Assembly (NCBI RefSeq): GCF_035294165.1
Contig: NZ_DATGLN010000021.1
Location: forward strand, 1 to 22,729
Direction: 5' to 3'
Length of the DNA: 22,729 nt
DNA from: Chthonomonas sp035294165
GTDB taxonomy: Bacteria > Armatimonadota > Chthonomonadetes > Chthonomonadales > Chthonomonadaceae
Shown here: positions 1 to 7,253 of the stretch, piece after piece
Position numbering within the stretch: the stretch's first letter is position 1
Layout: every line of letters begins with the position of its first letter
Translations under genes and position numbers: made by a program
The notes under the pieces: generated by a model
Seen by the model: the letters and a program-made list of their open reading frames with translations, nothing else
The model's database searches: none
Told to the model about the DNA's origin: nothing

Positions 1-547
1 GGTGTCGTAGAGGGCCAAGCCGTAGACCGACCAGGTGGGTTGGGCGAAATGCCTTACCCACGCCAACTCCTCAAGAGCGGCTTGGGGATGCTGGTCTTGA
101 CCTAAAGCGGTCTGGGCCAGCCACAGGTGCAGCCAGGCCGCGGAGAGGGGGGAGAGCTTGGGCTGATGGAGCCGTTTGCGCCACAGGAGGCGTTGGGTGG
201 GGGAGACGGATTGGGTGGGTTGCCCCAGAGCATCCAGCAGCGAGAGGGAGCGTGTGGCCGGAGCGAGCGGATGGGGAGGCTTGGGGGCCGGTTGGAGGTA
301 GTTGATGGAGAAGTGGGGTTGCGAGCGTTTAGGTTTGGGGAAGTTCATGGGGTTTTTATTGTTAGCAATTAGGGGGGGGGGTATGCTCACGAGTTTGGGC
401 AATGGCCACACAGGGAGCCGAGAGCACAAAGCTCCAGACAAAGCTGCCGAGGGTGGTAAGGGCACAGAGCCGTTGCCAGGGGGCAAAACGGGAAGGGGCG
501 CAAAGCCCCAAACGCGCCACGAGCCGGTGGACTGCCAAAGCCTTCAT
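1..547 (-). CDS. Exported protein of unknown function, frame broken at a poly-C run; incomplete at window edge
   Basis: The gene starts at ATG 545-547. A perfect AAGGAGGT (555-562) lies 7 nt upstream. The first frame gives 61 residues (stop at 362). It has a basic N-terminus, a hydrophobic core (about residues 28-48) and an A-I-A site before Gln, typical of a Sec signal peptide. Ten C residues (372-381) then put it out of frame. Removing one C or adding two joins it to an open frame (348 to 1, 116 codons, no stop) that leaves the window. The ATG at 348 has no Shine-Dalgarno site, so the downstream part is probably read only through the run. With nine C, 182 codons are open inside the window. 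The mature part begins Pro/Lys-rich and then becomes an Ala/Leu/Trp-rich helical stretch (about residues 70-116 of the second frame) that looks TPR-like. I cannot name the family. It may be phase-variable, a pseudogene, or a base-count error. Confidence 0.7.
372..381. repeat. Homopolymer of ten G (C on the coding strand)
   Basis: Ten G in a row on the plus strand, inside the exported-protein gene and just downstream of its signal-peptide region. The run length sets whether the signal peptide is in frame with the rest of the protein: 9 or 12 is in frame, 10 or 11 is not. Runs of this kind change length by strand slippage, and they are also error-prone in sequencing. Confidence 0.9.
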
Positions 548-554
548 GGTTGCG

Positions 555-562
555 ACCTCCTT
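555..562 (-). promoter_or_regulatory. Shine-Dalgarno site for the exported-protein gene
   Basis: AAGGAGGT on the minus strand, 7 nt before ATG 547. The full-length match to the 16S 3' end marks the signal-peptide reading frame as the true start of the gene, and argues against the longer overlapping plus-strand frames here. Confidence 0.85.
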
Positions 563-609
563 AACGAGCAGAGAAGTAGCAGGAAAGGTTTGTAGGGTTG
601 TGTAGTTAT

Positions 610-638
610 ATTATAACAAAGCCGGGACGTGTTGTCAA
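610..638 (-). promoter_or_regulatory. Perfect consensus housekeeping promoter for the exported-protein gene
   Basis: On the minus strand, TTGACA (638-633) and TATAAT (615-610) are separated by exactly 17 bp. Both hexamers and the spacer match the sigma-70/sigma-A consensus. Transcription would start near 603 and give a leader of about 55 nt before ATG 547. Confidence 0.85.
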
Positions 639-782
639 GAGTTTGGCAAAACATTTTTTGCCTGGAGGCCAAGAGCAATAATGCCGGGGCTGGGCAAACT
701 GCAACAGCTGGAAAATTGATCGGAATGCCCGTGCAGTGCTTAAAGTTGGAAGGATGTGGCGCTTCTTTCCGATGTTAAATTC

Positions 783-798
783 GGGTATATAATTACCC
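783..798 (+). promoter_or_regulatory. Candidate -10 element inside a palindrome, upstream of the acyl-CoA ligase
   Basis: GGGTA (783-787) and TACCC (794-798) are perfect inverted arms around an exact TATAAT (788-793). No good -35 hexamer lies 16-18 bp upstream; the region is pyrimidine-rich (TTCTTTCC, 763-770). This fits a promoter that needs an activator or is blocked by a repressor on the palindrome. Transcription would start near 800. The role is inferred. Confidence 0.4.
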
Positions 799-880
799 AA
801 TACAACGAAACCTAAAGGTCTTCTTCTGCGTCCTCACTGTATATATTCTCGATGAAGACAGCATGATACAAACCCACTGA

Positions 881-887
881 AGGATGG
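881..887 (+). promoter_or_regulatory. Shine-Dalgarno site deciding the acyl-CoA ligase start
   Basis: AGGATGG lies 8 nt before ATG 896. The ATG at 884 falls inside this site and has no Shine-Dalgarno of its own, so 896 is the better start. Confidence 0.6.
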
Positions 888-895
888 ACAGCGCT

Positions 896-2719
896 ATGCA
901 ACCACGTACCCTCTACACCATGTTCCAACAGACGGTACAAACCTACCCCAACGCCAATGCCGTAGGGTTTCGCTCCTCACGTAACCAGGACTACACCTTC
1001 TGGACTTACCGGCAATTCGATGAACAAGTCCGCGCCTTCCGCCGAGGCCTCGATGCTCTCGGGCTGCGCAAAGGCGATCGCCTCGCCCTTATGTCCCATG
1101 AAAATCGCGTGGAATGGGCCATCGCCGACCTGGCCGCCCAATCCCTCGGCATCGTTACGGTGCCCATCTACGGCACGCTTACCGCAAGCCAAGTGGCCTA
1201 CTATCTGCGCGATTCGGGGGCGCGTATGGCCATCGTGGCCGACCAGAAACAGCGTCAGAAAATTCAAGCCCATCGTGCCGAGTTGCCCTCGCTTGAATAC
1301 CTCGTCAGCATGACCGGAACCCAAACCGAACTGGAAGCGGAGGGGGCCTTGGCCTTCGATGAGGTGAAGGCTATCGGCGCTAGACATGGAAAGTCGGAGG
1401 CCGAACTCGATGCATTGAGCGCTCAGGTGCAACCCGACGATCTGGCGACCCTGATCTATACCTCAGGAACTACCGGAGAACCGAAAGGTGCCATGCTTAC
1501 CCATGCCAACCTCCTCCACACCCCCGATGCCGTGGTAGAAGAGCCGATCGCTCAGCTCGGCCCCGGTGATGTCTTCCTCTCTTTCCTACCGCTCAGCCAC
1601 ATCACCGAACGTGTCGGTGGCTACTACCTTCCGCTCCGCGTCGGCGCCTGTATCGTCTACTCTCTAGGGCTAATGACCTTCGTGGATGAGCTTCAAAGGC
1701 TGGTACGACCCACAGCCCTTCTCTGCGTGCCTCGGCTTTGGGAAGCCATCTACGAAAAGGTGGAAGACACTCTTAAGCAAGCCCCACCAAAACAGCGGCG
1801 CGTTGCCGAGTGGGCGCTCTCGGTGGCCCGAAAGGTCGCACGCAAACGCTCCGGCACGGAAGGCCCTCAGCGCCTCGATCCCTTGCTGGCGACTCAATAT
1901 GCTCTGGCGGAGCGTTTGGTGCTGCGTAAAATTCGAGAGCGCGTTACCGGCGGCCGACTCCGCTACTGCGTCTCCGGCGGCGCTCCCCTTGCTCCCCATC
2001 TGGCGGAGATATTTCTGGGGCTGGGTGTGCCCATTATGGAGGGCTATGGGCTTTCTGAAGCCGGTGTCATCGCCATCAACCGCCCCGGCAAACAGCGCAT
2101 CGGAACGGTGGGCACACTGCTGCCTCACGTCGAACTCAAGCTCTCCCAAGATGGCGAAATCCTGGTGCGCAGTCCGGGTTGTATGAAGGGCTACTACAAC
2201 AAGCCGCAAGCCACCCAAGAGGCCATTGATGAGGAGGGATGGTTCCATACCGGCGATATCGGAGAGCTTTCTGCAGATGGCTATCTCAAAATTACCGACC
2301 GTAAAAAGGATATCCTCGTACTCAGTAACGGGAAAAAGGTGGCTCCACAAAGCGTAGAAGCCCTGCTAAAGCAAAGCCGTTTTATTGCAGAGGCAGTGCT
2401 CTTCGGCGATCAGCAACCGCTTGTGTCGGCTCTTATCGTGCCAGACTTCGAAAGGCTGGAAGCATGGGCGCAAGAAAAAGGCCTCCCTACCGATAACCGC
2501 GAAAACCTGCTTAAGAACCCGGAAGTCCAAAAACTCTACCGCAACGAGATAGATGCTCACACCACCGACTTGGCCGATTTCGAGAAAGTGCGCAGCTTTC
2601 AACTCGTGCCCAACGCTTTTTCCATCGAAGGCGGTGAGCTAACGCCCACCCTCAAAGTGAAACGCCGATTTGTGGCAGAAAAATACGCTGCCCTCCTCAC
2701 GGCAATGGAAAAACGCTAG
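896..2719 (+). CDS. Long-chain acyl-CoA ligase (AMP-forming, FadD15-like)
   Basis: This enzyme activates a fatty acid with ATP and joins it to CoA through an acyl-adenylate. The signatures of the adenylate-forming superfamily are present in order. The phosphate-binding loop YTSGTTGEPKG is near residue 187. GYGLSEAG is near 382. GWFHTGDIG and the hinge ITDRKKDIL, which follows the adenylate-binding Asp, are near 455-470. The SNGKKVAP segment of the C-terminal lid comes next. The length of about 607 residues is normal for the bacterial long-chain group. I prefer ATG 896 over 884 because of the Shine-Dalgarno position. It stands alone on the plus strand and converges with the PhyH gene, whose stop is 52 bp away with no clear terminator between them. 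The chain length of the substrate cannot be read from the sequence. Confidence 0.9.
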   Translation: MQPRTLYTMFQQTVQTYPNANAVGFRSSRNQDYTFWTYRQFDEQVRAFRRGLDALGLRKGDRLALMSHENRVEWAIADLAAQSLGIVTVPIYGTLTASQVAYYLRDSGARMAIVADQKQRQKIQAHRAELPSLEYLVSMTGTQTELEAEGALAFDEVKAIGARHGKSEAELDALSAQVQPDDLATLIYTSGTTGEPKGAMLTHANLLHTPDAVVEEPIAQLGPGDVFLSFLPLSHITERVGGYYLPLRVGACIVYSLGLMTFVDELQRLVRPTALLCVPRLWEAIYEKVEDTLKQAPPKQRRVAEWALSVARKVARKRSGTEGPQRLDPLLATQYALAERLVLRKIRERVTGGRLRYCVSGGAPLAPHLAEIFLGLGVPIMEGYGLSEAGVIAINRPGKQRIGTVGTLLPHVELKLSQDGEILVRSPGCMKGYYNKPQATQEAIDEEGWFHTGDIGELSADGYLKITDRKKDILVLSNGKKVAPQSVEALLKQSRFIAEAVLFGDQQPLVSALIVPDFERLEAWAQEKGLPTDNRENLLKNPEVQKLYRNEIDAHTTDLADFEKVRSFQLVPNAFSIEGGELTPTLKVKRRFVAEKYAALLTAMEKR

Positions 2720-2771
2720 CGGCACACCTTGCACCTATCTTCCAGAAGCGCTCTTGCAACCGCGTGGACTT

Positions 2772-3632
2772 TTACTGCACACGCCAAGGGTTCTCGCCCG
2801 TTCCTTCACGATAGAGAACGGGAAAATAGGGGCCGGCAAAATAGTCGCCGTCCTTACCGCTCAGCAGGCGCACATTCATGTGTCCATCGCCGGGTGTTCC
2901 GGCCCGATAGCGCGTGCCCTCCGGCATAAGGTGCACCACCAGCGAACGGCGTGGCCGAGAGCTGCGATTTGGCCCGCTGCCGTGAATAGTTAGACAGTGA
3001 TGAAAACTGAGCGACCCGGCCGGCAAAATGCACGAGGCCGTGCGAAAACTCCGGCCACTAACCGCTTCTATCCGTTCGCGCAGCGCGTCGAGGTCTTTGG
3101 CAAAGAAGTCGCCCTCCGGCAACAAGCCCCACCTATGGCTTCCCGGCACCACCTGCATGCACCCGTTTTCCTCGGTCACATCATCTAAGGCCACCCAAGC
3201 CGTCAACAACTCCGGCGGGTCGGTGCACTGCCAATAGTGATAGTCCTGATGCCATCCTACATTGCCCTTCTCCCCGCTATCCGGCGGCTTTAACAAAAGT
3301 TGGTCATGCCAAAGCCTTATGGCACCGGCTCCCGTCAGTCGGCAGGCCATCGCCCCTATCAGCGGATGCAGCGCCAACTTGGCCATGGTGGCGTCGGCCC
3401 AATGGCTATTGTCTATCTTCACGATACGGTCAATGGGCTGCCCCGGTGGCGGATCGTGAGACCAAGGGGCGCGAGTCGTTTCATAGCACCCCGCCACCAC
3501 ACGCGCATGGTGCTCGCGCAAGGTCTCAAGTTCCGCATCCGAGAGAATACGCGGGGCTAGCCAATAACCGTTCTCACGATAGAAAGCCACATCCTCAGCG
3601 GACGGCAAAAGCGCTTGCCATTCTCGATCCAT
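2772..3632 (-). CDS. Phytanoyl-CoA dioxygenase (PhyH) family Fe(II)/2-oxoglutarate oxygenase
   Basis: A 286-residue protein with the PhyH double-stranded beta-helix pattern. The iron ligands are visible as H128-Q-D130 in GWHQDYHYW and the distal His217 in LTIHGSGPN. Arg residues after it (RPRRSLVVH) can bind 2-oxoglutarate. The segment ENGCMQVVPGSH between them is typical of the family. Such enzymes hydroxylate lipids or small molecules. Many bacterial members act in secondary or sugar metabolism, so the substrate is not predictable. The start ATG 3632 has AAGGAGG 6 nt upstream, which lies inside the end of the preceding HEAT-like gene; that gene's stop is only 2 bp before this ATG. Translation of the two is therefore probably coupled. 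It is the last gene of the lepA run. Confidence 0.85.
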   Translation of the reverse strand: MDREWQALLPSAEDVAFYRENGYWLAPRILSDAELETLREHHARVVAGCYETTRAPWSHDPPPGQPIDRIVKIDNSHWADATMAKLALHPLIGAMACRLTGAGAIRLWHDQLLLKPPDSGEKGNVGWHQDYHYWQCTDPPELLTAWVALDDVTEENGCMQVVPGSHRWGLLPEGDFFAKDLDALRERIEAVSGRSFRTASCILPAGSLSFHHCLTIHGSGPNRSSRPRRSLVVHLMPEGTRYRAGTPGDGHMNVRLLSGKDGDYFAGPYFPVLYREGTGENPWRVQ

Positions 3633-3634
3633 TC

Positions 3635-4303
3635 CTAGCCTCCTTGGCCCGGTTCTGCTGATTTATTCGATAGCGACGAGAGGTTCTCCTTCTCACCATG
3701 CTGCTGGAGAAATTGCTCACACTGCGGCTTGCCCCCGTCGCTCGGCAAAACATGTAGGAGCGTTTTCAACTCTTCTACGCGCCTACCGACAGGCTGTAAC
3801 AACAAGACAGACGGATCGTAGGGTGAGGACCCAGCCCGCAAAAGCAGGGAGCGCGGCTCTAAACATAAAATAGCCCGCCGTATCGAGGGGATAAACCCTA
3901 TTCCGCGCACATCCTCAAGCTCACGCAACAGAGGCAGGGCACGTCCATCTCCTATCTTGGCCAACGCTTCCGTAAAAACCTCTCCTCGCTCCCGCCAGCC
4001 CGGCTGCTGCATCTCCACCGTCACTTTAAGCGCATGAACAAGGTAGGGCACCGCACTGCTGTCGCCTGCACCGGCTAAACGAGTTGCTGCATCCATGGCG
4101 ACGACACTATCCTCCGAGAGCAAGAGAGGCGCCAACTCACGCACGAGAGAACTGCAGGGCTGTCGCCAACATCGGCGCCGCTGGAGCCAGGCGAAAAGGT
4201 CTCGCCCCACGAAGTCCACGCCTAAAAAGCCCAACACCAGTGCGCTGAAGGATAGGAATAGGCCGCAGGCAAGCTGTAGCAAAAACTCCTCTAGCCTCAG
4301 CAT
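3635..4303 (-). CDS. Membrane-anchored HEAT-repeat-like protein
   Basis: A 222-residue protein with one hydrophobic segment near residues 8-32, followed by a basic stretch (about 40-48) that suggests a cytoplasmic C-terminal part. Residues about 60-140 contain two helical-repeat units: one around MDAATRLAGAGDSSAVPYL and a second around LAKIGDGRALPLLREL. Both have the alternating Ala/Leu and Asp pattern of bacterial HEAT/PBS-lyase-like repeats used for protein binding. The last 60 residues look less ordered. The start ATG 4303 has AGGGAGT upstream. It lies 49 bp downstream of lepA and 2 bp upstream of the PhyH gene, so all three are probably co-transcribed. No enzymatic motif is visible. The role is unknown. 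Confidence 0.65.
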   Translation of the reverse strand: MLRLEEFLLQLACGLFLSFSALVLGFLGVDFVGRDLFAWLQRRRCWRQPCSSLVRELAPLLLSEDSVVAMDAATRLAGAGDSSAVPYLVHALKVTVEMQQPGWRERGEVFTEALAKIGDGRALPLLRELEDVRGIGFIPSIRRAILCLEPRSLLLRAGSSPYDPSVLLLQPVGRRVEELKTLLHVLPSDGGKPQCEQFLQQHGEKENLSSLSNKSAEPGQGG

Positions 4304-4352
4304 GAAAGACTCCCTGCACTTTTGCCAACCGATGCAGCACCGTCGAACATGT

Positions 4353-6152
4353 CTAATCTCCGATTTTCAGAACACTCAAGAACGCTTCCTGTGGCAACTC
4401 GATGCTACCCACCTGCTTCATGCGCTTCTTGCCCTCTTTCTGCTTCTCCAAAAGTTTGCGCTTTCGTGTGATGTCGCCACCGTAACACTTCGCCGTCACG
4501 TTTTTCCGCAGAGGTTTCACCGATTCTGCCGCGATGATCTTGCCCCCGATCGCCGCCTGAATGCGCACCTCAAACTGCTGGCGTGGCACCACCTCCTTCA
4601 ATTTCTCTACAATCTGACGTGCCCGCTCGTAAGCCTTATCCCTATGCGTTATGAACGACAAGGCATCTACGGGATCGCCGTTCATCAAAATATCAATCTT
4701 CACCAGCTTCGACTCGCGATAACCGGATAGCTCATAGTCAAAGCTGGCATACCCGCGCGTGCGCGATTTAAGCTGGTCGAAGAAATCCATCAAAATCTCG
4801 CTCAGAGGAATATCGTATTTCAATAACACCCTATCCGGCGCCGTGTACTCCATATGCACAAACTCGCCTCGCCGCTCTCGACACAACTCCATGATCGGCC
4901 CCACATACTCCTTCGGAGTCAAAATGGTGGCCGCCACATAAGGCTCCTCGATGTGATCGATCGTCGTCGGTGGAGGCATATGGGCGGGGTTGTCTACATC
5001 TACCACCGTCCCATCCGTTCGATAGACCTTATAAACCACCGAAGGGGAGGTTGCAATGAGGCTAAGATTAAATTCACGCTCCAAACGCTCCTGCACCACA
5101 TCCATGTGTAAGAGACCGAGAAAGCCACATCGAAACCCAAAACCGAGCGCTGCCGAAGTCTCAGGCTCAAAAGAGAGCGCCGCATCGTTCAATTGCAGCT
5201 TGGCCAAAGCTTCTCGCAGGTCAGGATAGTCGGCCCCATCTACGGGATAAAGCCCACAGAAAACCATCGGTTTGGCCGTGCGATACCCCGGTAAAGGCTC
5301 TTTGGCAGGCCGCTCGGCATCGGTTATGGTGTCTCCCACCCGTGCATCCCCTATGGTCTTAATGCCCGCCGCTAAATAGCCGACCTCGCCCGTCGCCAAC
5401 ATCTCTCCCGGCTGACGCTCCGGTGTAAATGTACCTACCTCTAAAACCTCGAACTCCTTGCCGGTAGACATAAAGCGTATACGCTGCCCCGGCTTTATCT
5501 GCCCGTCTACAACACGCACATAACAGATTACGCCGAGATAGGTATCGAACTTGCTGTCGAAAATTAGGGCGCGCAGAGGCGCTTCGGGGTCGCCGGAAGG
5601 GGGTGGTATGCGATGGACTATCGCCTCCAAAATCTCCTCTATCCCCACTCCGGTCTTAGCGCTGGCCAAAATCGCTTCCGAGGCGTCTATGGCTAAAACG
5701 TTCTCGATTTCCTCCTTCACACGCTCCGGATCGGCGGCAGGCAGGTCAATCTTGTTAATAACAGGCACGATCTCTAGATTATTCTGGTAAGCAAGATTGA
5801 CGTTCGCCAACGTCTGGGCTTCGACTCCCTGCGCCGCATCTACTACAAGTAAGGCACCCTCGCAGGCTGCCAACGAACGCGAAACCTCATACGTAAAATC
5901 CACGTGTCCCGGCGTATCAATGAGATTGAACTGGTAGACCTGCCCGTCCTTTGCCTTGTAATGCAGGCGCACCGCCGTCATCTTGATGGTGATGCCACGC
6001 TCCCGCTCCAAATCCATCGTGTCGAGCAACTGCTCCTGCATCTCCCGCGGGCTAACCGCACCGGTCGCCTCGAGAATGCGATCCGCTAAAGTGGATTTGC
6101 CGTGATCAACATGCGCAATGATACAAAAGTTACGAATATGACTTTGATCCAT
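4353..6152 (-). CDS. lepA: Elongation factor 4 (LepA), ribosome back-translocase GTPase
   Basis: LepA is a translational GTPase that rebinds stalled ribosomes. From ATG 6152 it has 599 residues, the normal length. The GTPase motifs are AHVDHGKST (G1, about 13-21), the RGITIK switch region (G2), DTPGH (G3) and NKID (G4). The elongation-factor domains II, III and V follow. The LepA-specific C-terminal domain is present, with AKCYGGDITRKRKLLEKQ near residue 550 and the basic KEGKKRMK. A longer frame starts at GTG 6212, but that start lies upstream of the candidate -10 element, and MDQSHIRNF is the usual LepA beginning, so I chose 6152. It is divergent from metF and heads the lepA, HEAT-like, PhyH run. 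Confidence 0.97.
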   Translation of the reverse strand: MDQSHIRNFCIIAHVDHGKSTLADRILEATGAVSPREMQEQLLDTMDLERERGITIKMTAVRLHYKAKDGQVYQFNLIDTPGHVDFTYEVSRSLAACEGALLVVDAAQGVEAQTLANVNLAYQNNLEIVPVINKIDLPAADPERVKEEIENVLAIDASEAILASAKTGVGIEEILEAIVHRIPPPSGDPEAPLRALIFDSKFDTYLGVICYVRVVDGQIKPGQRIRFMSTGKEFEVLEVGTFTPERQPGEMLATGEVGYLAAGIKTIGDARVGDTITDAERPAKEPLPGYRTAKPMVFCGLYPVDGADYPDLREALAKLQLNDAALSFEPETSAALGFGFRCGFLGLLHMDVVQERLEREFNLSLIATSPSVVYKVYRTDGTVVDVDNPAHMPPPTTIDHIEEPYVAATILTPKEYVGPIMELCRERRGEFVHMEYTAPDRVLLKYDIPLSEILMDFFDQLKSRTRGYASFDYELSGYRESKLVKIDILMNGDPVDALSFITHRDKAYERARQIVEKLKEVVPRQQFEVRIQAAIGGKIIAAESVKPLRKNVTAKCYGGDITRKRKLLEKQKEGKKRMKQVGSIELPQEAFLSVLKIGD

Positions 6153-6194
6153 AGAGTCCTGTTTGCTACCGAGGATTCGATTGTCTATGGCCTT

Positions 6195-6200
6195 ATTATA
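6195..6200 (-). promoter_or_regulatory. Candidate -10 element for lepA
   Basis: An exact TATAAT on the minus strand, 42 bp before ATG 6152. The -35 position 17 bp upstream reads TCAGCA, a weak match (3 of 6). Transcription starting near 6188 supports ATG 6152 over the upstream GTG. Confidence 0.5.
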
Positions 6201-6238
6201 GCACGTCGTCACTCGAATGCTGAGGTATCATAAACGGT

Positions 6239-6244
6239 GAGGAG
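6239..6244 (+). promoter_or_regulatory. Shine-Dalgarno site deciding the metF start
   Basis: GAGGAG lies 7 nt before ATG 6252. The in-frame GTG at 6237 overlaps this site and is therefore unlikely to be used. Confidence 0.7.
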
Positions 6245-6251
6245 ACCCGAC

Positions 6252-7169
6252 ATGCATATCTGCGACATCTTTGCCGCACATCGCACAACCTTTAGCTTCG
6301 AGTTCTTTCCACCTCGTACCCCCAAAGGTTGGGAGCAGCTTTTCAAAACCATCGAGGAGCTGATGCCCCTACGTCCCTCCTTTGTATCCGTTACCTACGG
6401 AGCCGGCGGCTCGACGCGCGAGAAAACCCACGAACTGGTGGTGCGCATTAAAGAGCAGATCGGCTGCGAACCCATACCCCATCTCACCTGTGTCTGCCAT
6501 ACCCAAGAGGAGATACAGGCCATTCTCGAACGATATGCCGCCCATGGTATCTCCAATATTATGGCGCTCTCCGGGGATATTCCCCGCGACAAGCCAGGCC
6601 ACGACCGCTCTAAAGATGCCTTTCGCTACGCTGCCGAACTTGTGCGTTTCATTCGACAATTCAACGAAAGTGGCCTCCATCCCGATCCAAGAGGATTCGG
6701 CATCGGCGTGGCCGGTTACCCAGAAGGTCACCCAGATACCCCGAATCGTCTTAAAGAGATGGACTACCTGAAGGCGAAAGTGGATGCCGGTGCGAACTAC
6801 ATCGTCACCCAACTCTTTTTTGATAATCGCGATTTTTACGACTTTCGTGAACGTTGTGAGCTGGCGGGCATCCACGTCCCCATCATCGCCGGCATCATGC
6901 CCATCACTTCCATTGCCAATATGGAGCGCATCGCAGAACTCGCCCGAGGCTCCCGCATCCCCGCTGGGCTGCTCCGCGCCGTCCGCCGCTGTGGCGAAGA
7001 TGAAGAGTACGTACGCCGTGTGGGCATCCAATGGGCTACCGAACAGTGTCGTGATCTGCTAGACAACCATGTGCGAGGCATTCACTTCTATACGCTTAAT
7101 CAGTCCACCGCCACACGCGAGATATATGCCAACCTAGGCGCCCGCGACTCCAGTGCCCTGGAAACCTGA
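6252..7169 (+). CDS. metF: Methylenetetrahydrofolate reductase
   Basis: This FAD enzyme reduces 5,10-methylenetetrahydrofolate to 5-methyltetrahydrofolate, the methyl donor for methionine synthesis. From ATG 6252 it has 305 residues, normal for a bacterial MetF without the eukaryotic regulatory domain. The signature FSFEFFPP contains the catalytic Glu17. SVTYGAGGS, IMALSGDIP, GVAGYPEGHP and a TQLFFDN segment follow in the order expected for the TIM-barrel FAD and folate site. The Shine-Dalgarno site GAGGAG fixes the start. It is divergent from lepA; the 99-bp gap holds both promoters. I see no S-box or other methionine riboswitch in it, because the gap is too short. Confidence 0.95.
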   Translation: MHICDIFAAHRTTFSFEFFPPRTPKGWEQLFKTIEELMPLRPSFVSVTYGAGGSTREKTHELVVRIKEQIGCEPIPHLTCVCHTQEEIQAILERYAAHGISNIMALSGDIPRDKPGHDRSKDAFRYAAELVRFIRQFNESGLHPDPRGFGIGVAGYPEGHPDTPNRLKEMDYLKAKVDAGANYIVTQLFFDNRDFYDFRERCELAGIHVPIIAGIMPITSIANMERIAELARGSRIPAGLLRAVRRCGEDEEYVRRVGIQWATEQCRDLLDNHVRGIHFYTLNQSTATREIYANLGARDSSALET

Positions 7170-7181
7170 GAGATCAGCCGG

Positions 7182-7216
7182 GTCGAAATGCGTATATACT
7201 TCGGTGTCTTTTCGAC
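7182..7216. repeat. Short inverted repeat after metF
   Basis: GTCGAAA (7182-7188) and TTTCGAC (7210-7216) are perfect 7-bp arms around a 21-nt spacer, in the 84-bp gap between metF and the next gene. There is no U-tract directly after it, so it is not a typical terminator. It could be an operator or chance. Confidence 0.3.
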
Positions 7217-7253
7217 ATAAGCCGTTACGCATACCATAAACGAGGAGAGCAGC

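Larger units (their letters stand above)
548..895. other. Divergent intergenic region between the exported-protein gene and the acyl-CoA ligase
   Basis: About 350 bases without a credible gene. It holds the leftward promoter and Shine-Dalgarno site of the exported-protein gene and the candidate rightward promoter and Shine-Dalgarno site of the acyl-CoA ligase. I see no RNA gene, repeat or riboswitch in the remainder (about 640-780). Confidence 0.6.

Noticed and set aside
302..605. Two overlapping plus-strand open frames across the poly-G run
   Set aside because: They lie opposite the exported-protein gene, which has the promoter, ribosome site and signal peptide. They have none of these.
606..800. 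A 64-codon leftward open frame (TTG start) between the exported-protein gene and the acyl-CoA ligase
   Set aside because: It overlaps the perfect promoter of the gene at 547, has no Shine-Dalgarno site, and its sequence shows no domain or compositional pattern of a real protein.
1670..2350. A 226-codon open frame antisense to the acyl-CoA ligase
   Set aside because: It covers conserved motifs of the ligase on the other strand and has no ribosome site of its own. Long antisense frames are expected in codon-biased genes.
2720..2771. Possible terminator between the convergent acyl-CoA ligase and PhyH genes
   Set aside because: No stable GC stem followed by a T-run on either strand.
6153..6212. 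A 20-residue N-terminal extension of LepA from GTG 6212
   Set aside because: The candidate -10 element lies at 6195-6200, so the transcript would start inside this extension. LepA proteins normally start at the equivalent of ATG 6152.
6369..7031. A 220-codon open frame antisense to metF
   Set aside because: It mirrors metF coding sequence fully and has no recognisable protein features.
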